Origin: Marasmius tenuissimus | Lineage: Eukaryota; Basidiomycota; Agaricomycetes; Agaricales; Marasmiaceae | Length of the DNA: 64,000 bases | Direction: 5' to 3' | NCBI GenBank assembly: GCA_029532415.1 | Contig: JAQOTA010000050.1 | Location: forward strand, 6,324,001 to 6,388,000 | In this document: positions 22,234 to 35,324 of the stretch, one piece after another | How positions within the stretch are numbered: the stretch's first letter is position 1 | How the letters are laid out: every line of letters begins with the position of its first letter | Notes under the pieces: generated by a model | The model's input: the letters and a program-made list of their open reading frames with translations, nothing else | The model's database searches: none | Told to the model about the DNA's origin: nothing | Made by a program: the position numbers and the translations under genes

Positions 22234-23159
22234 CGTGGAAGTTGGACAACGTGCAACGGGGACCGCGGAACAAAATTACGCCAGTTGAGTAGCAAGTACA
22301 AGCTCACTATATTCATTGCGCCGGCAAATGTGAACCCAATGAACCACCCAGTTCTTGTTTTCCCGGACGACCGGCCTACCGACGCCAACTGCTATCCAAA
22401 ATTTATAGAAGATGTCAATGAGCAGTTTGAGCCAGTAATGAGCGAAGAGCCTTGCGAAGGCACGCAAAGAGGCTGAAGGCTTGCCGGGAGGCCTGAGGTT
22501 ATAGTCACTGCAAATTGGGCTCATGAAATGACCACTCTTCGAGCTCGATGACGCGAGCCATGCAGTGTTCAAACTTCAAGCTTCGCGCGCCATGAATGAG
22601 ACTTGGGAGCCGATTGTCCCTTCTAGATTAGGAGCCTTGTCATACTTCCTGAGAGAGTCCGAGTCCGAGTCATACTCGAACCATTTTAATGGACGGATTG
22701 CTGTTGTATAGTCCATGCAAAAATAAATGACTCTTCCTATACTGGGAATATCTTCGACGCGCGGTCCGCAGGTGGTCCTGTAATTTTTTCATTCATACAG
22801 TATTTTGATCGTATTCTCTGAGCTCAGGATAAAATTCATCGACTCTACATAGACGTCGACATTCTAGGGACTACTTTTCCGCCGTCAGAGCTACTTCCAT
22901 ACTAGGAAGGGATATTTATTCGATTTGCATTGATCGTGTGTACAGTGCCCAAAACGCATGGGAAACACATGCTGCCCAAGATAGAACGTTCCAAAGGGCG
23001 CGCTCCGAAACCCCTTTCAGAGGCACCACAATTGAACATTCTGCAAAATAGTAGAAACTTTGTTGGGGATTTTCACTGAAGATCAACTATCCAAGTTTAT
23101 TCTGAACAATACCTGGAGAACCACAAGATCCGAAATTCTCCAAAATTCCCTACTGTTCA
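22234..23159. other. Intergenic region before duplicated arm A
   Basis: No supported gene. Confidence 0.4.
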
Positions 23160-23584
23160 TGAACCGGTGGTGTTCGAAAGACTTGTGAAATACTGGAATC
23201 CTTTTCAGGTCCATGACGGGAAGGTATCACGATATACTGAACAGGGTCAAAGCCATTGTGCCAATACTGTCATCATATTGCCGTCTAGTATTGCACGGGC
23301 TCGACGCCGTCAGGGGGCACCCTGTCACCGACCAAGATTCGATTCTCATAGTTGGGAGACGTCCTGCGGAGAACATACTCTACACGGCGAGCGAGAACGA
23401 GCCTGCTGCGAATATATTTTGTCTGAATACTCCAGGCCGGGCAGGTTTGTCTCTGATACAAACATTAGCCAGCCCTCAACATCAAACGTGGCGAAGTCTG
23501 AAGCGTTGTCGCTGACTTCCAGAAATGGCTACGACGTAAAGCTCTCCAATGAGACTATACGGCTACACTTGGTGTCGGAGGAAG

Positions 23585-23591
23585 TATAAAA
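23585..23591 (+). promoter_or_regulatory. TATA box, gene in arm A
   Basis: TATAAAA, 80 nt before the ATG; conserved at the mirror position in arm B (39137-39143). Confidence 0.5.
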
Positions 23592-23670
23592 TCCCCTCGG
23601 ATCCGCTCATCTTCACCACCAACCCTCGAGCATCCTCATCTCCCTCAACTCACTTGGATTCTACCTCACA

Positions 23671-24664
23671 ATGGGCAACGTTGTCAGTGATGTCGTCAAA
23701 ACCGTCGACAGAGCCGATGAGAAAGAGGCTCGCGCCAAAGAGCAACTCGAAATGCTCATGAAGCTCGCTGATGCGAGGCTCGACACGTTCCAGGAGCAGC
23801 TCAATCGTATGTTCCTCGATGGTGAATGTAAGTTCGAAGCTCGTACCCCGTCCTGAATGCACAATTCTGATTTGTATTTCGGGACTCCCATAGCTGCCGC
23901 AAAGCTCAGCGTTCCCGGAAAGCGGGCCCTTCGTTTCGAGCGATCCCTTCGAGTAGATACTGGAGCTGAGGTATGTAATCAAGCTGGAATCATTTTCCAT
24001 TACTTATAACACATTTCTAGGGAGCTCCCGGAGTCGGGGAAGCCGTCGACGCGTTCTTTGGTGCTAGTAAAACTGGAATGGATGGTGTTCTAGAGGGATT
24101 CAAGGTAAGCCGAGTACTATCCAACCAATCCGGCCACAGCTCACTCACCCGACTGCTTGATTCAGTCAGTCGTCAAGACCGGTCTCAAAGTCATTCTGGG
24201 CGACACATCTGCCGGAGAGAGTTACGACCAAAAGTTCTTTGTTTGTATCAAGCAGTAAGTCAATTTCTTCTTGTAGTCTATGTTTGATTCATTGACCTTT
24301 TTTCTTCCGTACCAGCAACGCCATCATTCGAGTCGACATGATGACCTACCGCTACAACTTCCACAACGAAGGTGTCATTTCGACCCATAAAAATGTCCTC
24401 GCCTACATCCTCTGTGTATCCGTTGTGGATCACAGGGACGTTACCGTCGACGAGATCGTTTATCTCGCCAGTGAGTTCGCTGGGGATGAGCCTGAAGAGT
24501 ATGAGGTGAGTCGAAAATTAGAATCATGTAAATTCTGCATGCTGAATTCTGAACAGCCATACCTCAACCGTCTGATCCGAGTATGGGGTAATCTCCGGGA
24601 CAACGATCCGAGAGGACGAGTGACAGGGACTGAGTTTAAGGCTCTCCCTCAGTCTGCTGTCTAG
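23671..24664 (+). CDS. Putative N-myristoylated protein, copy A (234 aa)
   Basis: Exons 23671-23827, 23894-23970, 24021-24104, 24166-24254, 24316-24505 and 24557-24664 give 234 aa with clean GT-AG introns. The N terminus MGNVVS fits the N-myristoylation consensus (Gly2, Ser6), so the protein may sit on the cytoplasmic face of a membrane. Residues about 14-50 are a charged amphipathic helix (EKEARAKEQLEMLMKLADAR) likely to form a coiled coil. The C-terminal half is compact, without transmembrane segments. I do not recognise the family and assign no function. A near-identical copy lies in inverted orientation at 38061-39057, which strengthens the exon model. Confidence 0.8.
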
Positions 24665-24847
24665 TGATATTTATTGTTTTGATCCTTAGGCTTGATCCTT
24701 GTTGAGTATTTGATTTCTCACGAATGCAAAATTGACTGGCCAATGGTGTCTGGGGGAGTCGGACTTTGATTGACGGTGCGGGAAGCTAAACAGGTCCGAG
24801 TATCTCCACGTGCACACCTTGCTTCTCATCCGCCACCACCTGACATT

Positions 24848-26210
24848 ATGACGGTCCTTCCTCTCGAGCTTATTCATGCCATTCTCAACTACGCAGACAA
24901 GTTTACTCTCCTCTCTTGTAGCTTGATCTGAAAAGCTTGGCTGTTGATTTGCCTGTCCCGATTGTTCGAATGTGTCTCGATTCGGACAAACGACTTGGAT
25001 GGCTTTGAAAGATATCTTGAGGAGAGTACCTCGACTGATCTTCCGGACTTTCTTTGTAACCTCGAACGTCTTCGATTCTACTTGGTGTCCATGGTAGACG
25101 GCTTTGGATACACATTAGCGAAGTCAAGGGTTGAAACGGGAAGGTCTGGGGTAGATTAATTACAGGAAACCGCGGCTCAGATGATGGACAGGGCAATTGT
25201 GCTCAGGAAGTTATCCCTTCATCTTAACGGAGTCGAGTTTTTATCCCAGAATCGACTTGTTGCAGGAGTGATATGGACCAGGGGCATCAATATAGTGTCG
25301 CCGATATCCTTCTCCTTCTGTAACATAGTCGACCTTGTGGTACGGTCCAGGAAGGAGGACGTGTGTGACCTGATTAGTTTCATGTGCTCCTTCCCGGTGT
25401 TGGAGACCTTGTCAGTACCGTGTACCTCTATAACGAATACGGAGCGGACAGTGGGTACCCCTCATACCAGGGTTATGACCTACCTTCCAGAATCCCTTCG
25501 GACCATACATCTCGATACATACCTCCACCCCAACAGTACGGCAGACGAGGTCTTCACTAACTGGATAACCTTGCATTCTCCTTGGCAAATTAATCACGTC
25601 GCCCTACTCTCCGTATCTTCCGCTCAGATTGACCCTCCCAACCCACATGTAAAATTCTGCGTAAAGTCACTATAGACACTGTTCTTACGTGCTACAGAAC
25701 CGACACGTAGGCCATATCTCCTGCTACGTTGGCTCCTGTCGCTTCACTGGAGGCGGCCAAATTCATGAGATAGATGTTGATGTTTTCGACCTCTCGAAGT
25801 TGGCCGCTCTCAGATCGCTAGGAATTCACGCTCGTGACGATTTCAACACCGGAATCTCACCAGTGCGGATGTTCATCCAGATGCTGAAGAGACCCCCTCC
25901 TCGTCTCGCCAAGGTCTCGCTCGTTCTGGACTACAGGGGTGCTCTACAAGCGCAAGAGAGCCGTATAGAGGATTGGAAGGAGTTGGATATCCTATTAGCG
26001 TCAGAACCATACGCAAAAGTCTTTATGAAGGTCTATCTTGGACTGCGGATTGGAGCGAATGGCCTAGAGGATTTGGCGTGGTACAATGGTACCGAAAGGG
26101 ATTTCAAAGACCTCCTGTGCCGTTGTATTGAACTACAGCGCGTATGTTTCTTTCCATTCCGTGAGTCCGAAAAGGATACCATGGAGTGGGATCTGACAAG
26201 ATTTAGGTAG
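24848..26210 (+). pseudogene. F-box/LRR-type gene with in-frame stop
   Basis: The start at 24848 gives MTVLPLELIHAILNYADK followed by KAWLLICLSRLF, the form of an F-box (LPxEL...I...SLICKAW). The Cys codon expected before KAW reads TGA (24929-24931). The same frame continues to 25159. Further coding-like segments follow at 25181-25675 and 25689-26210, with LRR-like spacing (LVVRSRKEDVCDLISFM; LSKLAALRSLGIHARDD). The pieces look like one F-box/LRR gene of about 450 aa interrupted by a nonsense codon and other breaks. A sequencing error at 24931 would be the alternative. Confidence 0.55.
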
Positions 26211-29200
26211 TTAGAGAGGTGGGAGTGCCCTAGGTACAATATAGTTTGACTAGGGGAAATGCCTCGTAATGGAGGCTCACAAGTCAGAAAGTACTGACTG
26301 AAGTCCGACCTCTAGCAATTTTCATCAACAGCACTCGGAATAACGTGGTCGTCAACACCGGTATTCAGCCCCTTGCTCGCGAAAGCCCTGTACAGAAGAC
26401 ACCTATCACTTCCATACCTATTGACGTCGGCTCAAATGATGACCGTGCAACTTCGAATCAAGCCTGTTTCACAGAAAAGCACCCCGGCTCGAGATCTGTA
26501 TCCCATGCCCTCACGAGTGATACTCGTGCGCCAACTGTAAGTTCATCTGTACGCTATTTATGGGTCGAGGTAAGTGTTTTCCAGGTAAGTGACTCGAGAA
26601 GGATGCACGGCGATGAAAAAAATTGACTATGTTGTAGTCCACGCTCTCGTGGTAAAGTATGAAGACTATTGAGCTAACCTCCGAACCTTGTTTCATCACT
26701 TACCATCAATCGTAATTTGATTACAGCAGATGTGTCTGCTCATATCTCTCAACGGAGAAAGTGGTGTGCCGAAGGATCTTGGGGATTACGGAGAGGGCCG
26801 ATCGCAGGGAAAACGCAGAGGATCACACACAGCCTCCCCCGGCTCCCGTAGGCGAGCATCGCTGTCTAATTATGAATTGTTCTTGTGAATTGACTGTGGT
26901 ATAGTGTCCCGCATGGGGTGGCTATCCAAACATGGCCACAACCACGATACGGTATGGCATCAAAATCATGTTGAAACGAGGCTACCGTGAAGCCCAGAGG
27001 AGTTTCATGAGCCAATGGTCAGGGTTCAACGTTGAAATGTGGCAGGAGAAGCAAGAGGAGCAAGGCGGCCTCTGTCAACTCTGAAAAAGATGAGAAAGTT
27101 GTCGATTTGCCGAGTGGTTGAACTCGTGAAAATTAACCGTCAAATACATCTTACTAAATGGCATTGTGCCAACAGTGGACGTACCATTTGCTGGCACAGG
27201 ACGAGTTGGCTGCTTATGGATAGCGGGACCATGTACGCCTCTTCATGCGCGTTGTGATTGGACGGGAAAGTATTGATTGTGCAAACATAGTAATCAACAG
27301 GGCCCATATAACGAGTGTGTAGAGCTTTAAGTGATGTTTTAATACGTGCCCGACTCGGATGAGCCAAGAACATAGGGTTGAGCTTGACCTCCAGGAGTGT
27401 AGCTGAAACTGAGGATGGGAATGTTTTAGACACCTCAGATTCAAAATTTTCTCGTAGTTACGCACGAATTTATTGAGTGGTCATAGAGTGGGTATCAAGG
27501 TTGTCCTCGTTTCGGGCAATCAGGTGCGTAGCATGGCTCCTCCCGCTCGCAAGTAGGTGCGTAGCAACTTGTAAGGCCAGCCATCACACCTGTCGGCAGC
27601 CTCCTGCCCGTAAAGTCACTCGCGAACATGTAGACCTCGCCCTCAGAGGCCCTGAAGATTCTGTGATGCCTCAATTGACGGTCCCGAGCGACCTCGCAGA
27701 AAAAGAACTGCGAGTAGAGAGATTGCGCGATGTTGTGGGCGATTTCTTGAGAGCTAGTTGGAAACCGTTGTCGTAGAACCATCTGGAGGGTCGACTGAAC
27801 ATGGGAATCAGCGCAAAGATAGGCAAGGAGGAAAGAATCTACAGACTATGATGTCGCTTCCGGTGAAGGAATCCCGATATTCGATGCCCTCACGCATGTG
27901 AATACCTCGAGGTACGCTCTCCCGCAGTCTCCTGGCGAAAAAGCCAACAGAGCTAACGATATCTTCCGCCATAGGGTGAAGGACAAGGTGAAGGGTCTGT
28001 GGAAGTTAACTTTATACCCAAGCGGAGAGTAAACCTGAGTGATAAACCCCGCCGTAGGCGCTGTTTTGGAAAACATCATCATACCCTATCTTGATGTGAT
28101 CTGGGATTCCCCGTTCAGATAAATTTGAATGCTTGAATCACGCTCAGACCGAAAGTCGATAAGGGTCATCAACGGTGAGGAAGCTCCCCAAGATCTCAGC
28201 CTACTCGCCGTTCCACTGCTCGGGGAAAGTGGAACAGATGAGGGAAGCTTCGGCCTCCACCTGTTCATTGGAGATCAAGGATACATCTCAAGGACGCCAA
28301 ATGGAAGATCCGAATTGAAGTTGATATCAGAAGCTAAGTAGCAGTAAGATTTTGTGCTCACGTTGCATCCTGCCGTCGACACAGCCCAGGTAGGAGCAGC
28401 ATGAGAACTGGACTACAAGTCGACATTTCGTCCTGTCTTCCCACTCGCATGGATTAACCTTCTTTGACTCAGCTCAATTGAAAAGACGTCACACACACGG
28501 TGAGAACTCACATCAACGTATCATGCACAACGACCATCCGGACCACCGTGAAGGTACCATTTATGAAGGGCAGAATCAACTCTTTCCTGGACTTCTGAGA
28601 TTGTGCAAGTGTCAGTTGACCGGGACGCCGGACTAAGCGGAATATAGGAGGTGATGTGAGCTATTCGAGGTAGCGATACGCTAACTGTTCGAGCGGTATG
28701 TTCTTTAATCGTGAATACGCGGGAGATGGGACAGCTTGAACTCACAGCCTGCCGAGATGAGGTTAACAAGTGATAAGGCTGTGATGATTTTGCAAGGCAA
28801 AAGCTAGGAACGGACTCGATTCTCACCATATGGGCGAGGATAATTCCGCATCCAGTGAAGTTGAGCTGTAACCTCGATCGCCTATGTTACTCATTCAGTA
28901 CCGTCTATCCCCCGCGCACAGCCCGACACATCTTCGGTATGGTGAAATCCCGTTCTACGTACCCAGACATTCACTGCGGGCACAGAACCCTGCATGTCGA
29001 GAACGAGGCCTCTAAATATCTTGTCAGTTGGGAAAGGTCCCGAATCGAAGGGATGAATAACAGAATTAGAGCTCCCGAGGTTCGCAATCAGTGTTGGCAT
29101 CAACGTCAGGCTCAGATATCCAACTTGAATGCGTACTCATCTTTTATTGGCATTGGGCAAGCCTGATCGTTCTGATTCCGTAGCTTCCCCACATATCCAT

Positions 29201-29593
29201 CGGGCAACTCCGAGGCAAACGTTGTCGCGATTAGATGCTTCAGAAGACCAGCATGTTCTTGGTTCTTAGTTCGAGATGCTTGACAAGTGGAACGCGCCAT
29301 TCTTTACCGTTTCCTCGTTTCCATGATGGGCCGTGGCGGAGTCTCGAACTCCCCATGGATGCCATCAAGGCATAGATCGAAGGAAGCTAGGGCTTTCAGA
29401 ACGCAGTTGCTTCGAATCTGTTGTTAGATATCAGCTTAGGCGTCATGGTAGTGTGAAGAAGAGATTCATGACGGGCCGACCTGACCCGTGAGACATCTGC
29501 CGTTTTGATCATACTCACACCACGTGGCTATACGCGTCGCGTCAAAGTATCAGTGATCACTAATCAATCTGATTCATTATTGATAGCGGGGGA
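26211..29593. other. Long region without supported gene
   Basis: Several short frames occur (27846-28020 and 28129-28341 on +, 28521-28829 on -), but none has a recognisable domain or plausible neighbouring exons. Codon use looks coding-like around 27850-28340, which could be a decayed gene. Confidence 0.35.
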
Positions 29594-30286
29594 TACTGCC
29601 TTTTGCATAATTCCGTGAAAATGGGAAAAAAGTTTTTGCCTTACGTGACCCGGTCCGGTACTTCCAGCCGCAGCGGCAGGCGGGATTTTCCGAGAGGAAC
29701 TGGAGGGTACTTAGTGGCGTGAGCAACGCAGGGCGTATTGGCCACAGGCTATGAAGTCCCATGCTGAATAGGATGATTAGCAACAATAATCTTGAGACTT
29801 GTAAACATTTCCGGAGTCATTGTAGTAGATAATCATGTGGGGTGCCCGTTTGTACTTCCCAGTTACATTGCAGCTTATTGATACATCACACTCCGCGACT
29901 GTTTTCCCTAACTGGTGATAGAAATTGACCGCAACCGCAGGGTTTGAGGCAATAAAGCAATGGTGTTATTCATACTTCAGGAATCAGTCACTGAATGAGT
30001 CTTGTAAGTTGTGTTCATCCGGACGGTTACGGTAGTATTGGTCGCCTTCAAAGCCCCAGGTGGCCATGAGGCTGTAAAGCTCATCAAATACTTCAACATC
30101 CTGTACTGATGACATTGAAGGAGAAGTCGTGTTGGGCGTGTCGACGTGCTAGCTACCCACTCACTGGACTGATCATGGCTGCGGGGCTTCAAAATGTCTC
30201 TGCCGCTGCGGCTGGAAGTACCGGACCGGGTCACGTAAGGCAAAAAACTTTTTTCCCATTTTCACGGAATTATGCAAAAGGCAGTA
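29594..30286. mobile_element. Inverted-repeat element with 86-bp terminal repeats
   Basis: The left arm 29594-29679 (TACTGCCTTTTGCATAATTC...) is an almost perfect reverse complement of the right arm 30200-30286, with one length difference in a homopolymer run. The outer ends read TACTGCC...GGCAGTA, compatible with a TA target duplication flanking CTGCC ends. The 520-bp interior has no domain-bearing frame. I infer a MITE-like, non-autonomous DNA transposon, possibly of the TA-inserting Tc1/mariner group. Confidence 0.85.
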
Positions 30287-31725
30287 AGCCGAGAAAGATA
30301 CCGAATATGAATTCCAAGCAAAGGTGGTGGTATATGAATACTAAGGGGAGATCAAAAGTACCGTAAAAACGCGATAGGTGAAGTCACTGAGACGAATATT
30401 AGCGGATGGGCGTTCGATTGTATACGACCGCATCTGGGGTATAAGTTACAAAAAGACTCGCTAGTCTTGCGCGTGTGAGGAACGAAGGAGCCATCACTCT
30501 GAGGTAGTGGAATGGGCTGTGAGGGTATCTATATGCACCCTGGCCCCGTTCCTGTTGGGCTGCAGCCGCGAACGTCTATCTCGGGCTACGAGAGAGAAGA
30601 TACATGAATACCAGCTTGGGAAGTAAAAAAGAGAACGAGACGCACAATACTGACGCCTCCCGGTTGTGGAATAGGCTGGGGTAAGGGAGAGGCAGAAACA
30701 GCCTGGTGTTGAATAACGACTTGATAGCGTGAGATAAGTCTACTCAGTCCCCAAAGATATAGATTAAGCGACCTACCAGAAACCCCCAGACCCATCACAA
30801 GCTTGACTATGGGTGAGACCTGCATTTCCAGTGGTTGAAGGCAGTCCAAAGCGAGGTAGTAGAGGTATCAGGTTGTTATGTGGGGTAGGACAGCCTGAAC
30901 ACTGCGACAGCGTTCCCTCGAAGATCTATATACCTCCCCTTCGAAATGAATGTTCAGTAACAAGATAAAGGGAACGTCAAAATAGGAGATACTAATTTTG
31001 AGCTAAATGCAGGGTCTCGCGTCAAGTTTCTCAGATGACCCTGTGTCGTGTAGTCACCCTCCCGAAATCCGAGCACCTCGTTCAAATGGTTGTGATGAAG
31101 GAGCTCCACTTTTTCAATCCGTAGTTGAGTAGATTGGAGCGGATGGAAGAGACCTTGGGCTCTCAACACCTTCCTAATGCGGACGGGATTACCTTTTTCA
31201 GAGACCCTCACTAGTCGACCGCAAGCAAGAAAGCCAATGCCTTAGAAGTCTCAGCGAGGACTTAATTTCGAATGTTGGCTCAGGGAGATGATGAATGGTT
31301 GGATATTCAGGTGCGTTTGTGTGAGCGGGACCTGGAACGGACCTGATTGCATGAATGGTACTTTTCGCGCTAGTAATCAGACTGAAGACTCAAGCGGACT
31401 CGGGAGAAGCGAAACTCTCTTATCAGTATACAGAGGTGCCCGCTGAAGATCTACGACTGACATTCGCACACATCCATGAGGGCTACGGCATCACCGGTCG
31501 ATCGGTTTATGCCGAGTGCAAATCGCCTTCGTTTCCTCCTCACTTAACCTCCGCTAGCCCACCTCCATCAAACCTCAAGGCTGTACGTTTTGACTACACA
31601 CAAAATCGTCGATCAGTACACATTCTGACTCGTACCAGCGCAGGAATCACTCACGAAAACTGTCCGTTCACGTTACCTGGTGCGTAGTATTCACATACCA
31701 CGAGCATCGAGGACTAAAGGTGACC
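30287..31725. other. Region without supported gene
   Basis: Short frames at 30586-30849 (-), 30954-31211 (-) and 31355-31687 (+) have no recognisable domains. Confidence 0.35.
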
Positions 31726-32336
31726 CTATGTAAGAACAGATGTTTCTCTAGCGTCAAAAGGAAGGCAACACACCGGGAAATTCGACCCAAATAACTTGTC
31801 ACCGCACTGAGCAGCTGCACATCCAATCATCGTGGTATTCTTCCAGACCATCTGCGTGAACGCGAGTGCTTCTTGATTTCCCGTGGGATTCTTCGGATCA
31901 TATTTTGCTTCAACGCAGAAGAAGCCTGTCGTGAGCAGATGCAAACGGACAGATATGGGGAAGACTCACAAGCTCCGGCCATCCAGCTCTGAACAGCTCT
32001 CATTGCGTTGTAGCCACCACCAGCACCTGCCGCGACGTTTTCTGTGTAATAAAGGCGAATGATTTCGATCAGTCTCTCATCGCGGAATATAGTCCTAAGC
32101 AGACACGTACCACCATACGGACCACCTGAGGTCTGGAAAACACACTTGTTCGCAAAAGTCTCAGCAGCGTTCGCTAGGGTGTCGTTCCACACAAGGGGAG
32201 CCGCCCCATGCTGAGCTCTGAAGGAGTTGTGAGCATCCAATACGTCGGTGAGTATGGGTGCCCGCGGTTGGATGGCCATGGCGGCCGAGAGGGCAATAGT
32301 GGATGCAACTGAGAGGAGGGAGAGGTGTCCTTTCAT
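31726..32336 (-). CDS. CAP/PR-1 family secreted protein, degenerate C terminus
   Basis: Exons 32111-32336, 31970-32041 and 31726-31907 give 159 aa. The first 226, 72 and start of the third exon match the paralogue at 44990-45729 in phase and motif. A signal peptide ends ...SAAMA, then the CAP domain: HNSFRAQHGAAPLVW, ENVAAGAGGGYNA, FTQMVWKNTTMIGCA. CAP proteins are secreted and many fungal ones bind sterols. Two things are odd. The usual HFTQ motif reads AFTQ, losing one of the conserved cavity histidines. The exon encoding VCEYDPPGN in the paralogue is absent, so the protein ends in an unrelated tail. It may be a decaying copy. Confidence 0.75.
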
Positions 32337-35324
32337 CGTCTGTGGAGTTTACTGGCTGAATACCCAAGTAAAAAGAGGAGAAGGAAGACCTGGAGTTTGA
32401 TGAACCTACTGGGGCGGTATTTATCTAGGAAGACGGTGCTGACATCGATGCTGTCAATCTATAATTTCATAGCCTTGAGCCGTAACCTTTGAGCCTCGTT
32501 TTCGTTTCACGGACCTTATTGCCGAGGTTGCATTGGACGGAGGAAGTTTCACATTCATCCACTTCAACCTCCTTCACCCGTTATATTCTTTCCCGATCAC
32601 AATCTTAATCGGATTCACGTCAAAAGCCAATTCCGCAGGTCGTCCAGGGTTGACGGGGTCCGGGTACGTCCGGGAGGGTTTCAGGCCTAGATTGCTCCTA
32701 TGTATTCGCATGCCAGAGCCTACGCCGAAAATCAAGTCAGAGGTCCAGTCTCGAAGTTCGAGATTGGCATACTACAACACAACACCTTCGCATGCATACC
32801 TATGCGAATATCCTTCTTTGCCAGTTTTGACTCCGCCTATGCTCCCATTCACCGCGCGTATGATAGCGAAATTTTGCCGTGCGCGTAATGGTTCAAGACC
32901 CTGAGACATGTCAGAAGATGTACGACTAGGCAGAAACCGGTAGTTCGGAAGCGAGACTGGCACAAATAGTGCTGGCGTCAGCAGGCCGCCTGTGTCATCC
33001 AACGAAGTATCGTTGTTATCAAAAGAGAGGCATACGTTCAAGATTGAGAGACTGATGAAGCGAAAGCAAACATACGTATTGATATGCATCCACCACCCGT
33101 CAGCGCGTTTCTCAAACCGATAGAGTGATACCCGCGAGAACAATTGGAAGAAAGAGCAGGTTTTGGGTGAGCCGAGAGGTGACGGAGACTGAAGCTTAGA
33201 TAGTTCCGCAATAGAGGGGATAATTCGATTACTAGTCGCCAGAATAAGGTTGGTAGCCTTGAGGTATCATGAACGGAGGAACGGGAAATCGTGATGGTTG
33301 CAGGAAGAGGAAGAGTTGCCCGGGCCGGGCGCCAAGCGCTCATAGTCATTTTCAAGTGCCGACTCAAATTTACGACTCTCATTAATTTTACACCAATGTC
33401 TATGTCGATCCTCCAACTCCATTCCAACGCCTTCACCTAAACACCTTTTTCTTTCCTTCTCCAAACCTCAAAAATCGAGCTAGTGTCTTCGAACCGCCAA
33501 TCCCTCAAGGAAATCGGAGTCGTGCAAGGTCTTGGGCTGATTGTCGACGTAGGAAGGAATTTTCTAGGTGCGAACTCGTCATCATTACTTCTCCTGTCCT
33601 TGCTTATGATACTATATGTGACGTTAAAGCGTTATTTGTGCTGTTGATACGAAGAAAAACTAAAATTGGGAGGGTTTCGAGTCGGAAATAGTGGCAATGA
33701 AGATCGCAACGCAAGTCTAACGCATGGTACCATCCGAAACTGCTGTTCATTTGACTGCTCGTCCTATCTCGTGATATGTACTACACACTTCATCTTCTCG
33801 CAGGCCACGACACTCGAAGTCTTCCATTCACTCACCCTGAACCATGATGGGCATCGCTCTGGCATAGCCTCCGACCAAAATAATGTATTGCGCCTCCGAT
33901 AGCTGGAATTTGGGTGTGGTGGCATGGGGTCATGTGGTTGCATGAAGGCGTGTAGTAGCAGGAGAAGTAGTCTGTTTTCGGTTCTTGGTACGTTCTCTAG
34001 TCGCCATCTCAAGTCAGACCCATTTGTACTAAACCGTGGGCCCAGAAACCAAAATTTTTCCTGACAGATTCCCGTCACAACCCAACCGGCGAAACTCCGT
34101 TCCTCTTCTTTGCCGCAACCAAGGCTTGAACTTGCAACTGAGCATCGGCGTTGGGATTTGAGCATTCTGGTTAGGGGTATCTGGCGGGCCAATGCTCGGA
34201 TTGTTTGAAGTTTCATTGAATGTGAGTGTTGGTTCTGTTCGATAAATTCGTCAACTGCCCAACTTTCGCCTACCCCTCGATTTGATCAGTTGAGTCGCTC
34301 CTTTTTTCTCCTTTTACGCAATCTCCTCTTTCCCTCCATGCCCAAGTCTCTGTCTCGAGTTTCGACGTTGGGTAATCGTACGAAAACGAGACACCGTTTT
34401 TGGTGGTGCAGGGAATTCGATCCGGCTGACAGGGCACATAGAAAGCGTATCCGGCATAGGATGGGCTGTGTCCAAGGAAGCTGGAGAGAAAGGTGTACAG
34501 TGGTGGTGGTGGCGGCGGGTGATCCTGTGCAGAGGGTGAAGAGGCTTGGTGCAAGGGACACCAGCGTCAGAGGCGACGTCGACGTAAAGAATCTCCTATA
34601 CCGTGTAGGAGCGCTGCATCCTCTTTCCCTTCGTTTTCACTTTTGTTGAGTTTTTCCTCGGGCGATGAGAGTTGGATGAGAGTCCTGTGATTGCTTCCAT
34701 GGTAAACGCGGATGGGCTACTGGACTGTGCTAGCTTGAGATGGCAACCACAAGCATTTGCGAGAGTCCGTAGAGCAGTGAACCGCATCTCATGCAGTGCT
34801 TCGTTAGGATTGTTCTTCGAGGGGAGGTATACAGATATACTCGATATCGTGTCCAGACTCCGCTGGGTATGAGATTCCGGATATGACCTCATCCGGGATT
34901 AGGGAGAGAATTCACCTTTAGATGGGCACGGAGACTCAATAAAGGGGCAGTACAGGTGAGGAAGTGACAGAGCAACGATCTGTGATGTCTATTGGTTCAT
35001 GTGGGTCCAAACCTCGTGAGCGAAACCGTTTCGTCCGATGATGTCAATGGGCTTTCTAATTGTGGACTCTCTTATTCTGTCCCTTGACGGTTTTGCATCT
35101 GGGTCCCGCATGGTTGTAATACGACCAATTGGCTCTTCAGGGCACAAAAGACCGGGAGATTGGTTTCACGGTGTCGTTTCTGAGGGCCGACTCCACTTGA
35201 GATCACTTTCGTATACTTGAACACAGGCTTCGTAAATTGACGTAAGTACTTATCAGAGTGACTCTACTTTAGTGTCATGTGGTTTAGGTCTTTGCTTGTA
35301 GCATCCACCACTGCTGGCCTGCCA
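32337..35324. other. Long region without supported gene
   Basis: It contains many overlapping short frames on both strands and no recognisable domain. A minus-strand frame at 34596-34892 looks coding-like but matches nothing I know. Confidence 0.35.

Larger units (their letters stand above)
23160..24825. repeat. Inverted duplication, arm A
   Basis: This segment matches the reverse complement of 37690-39560. Homology begins at ACCGGTGGTGTT, covers promoter, all exons and introns of the gene, and continues past the stop into GAATGCAAAATT and GAGTCGGACTTTGATTGACGG. Coding parts are nearly identical and non-coding parts are clearly diverged, suggesting selection on the protein or local conversion. 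Confidence 0.85.

Noticed and set aside
34086..34190. Possible tRNA (a GTTCAAGCC B-box-like motif on the minus strand)
   Set aside because: No matching A box, acceptor stem or cloverleaf could be built.
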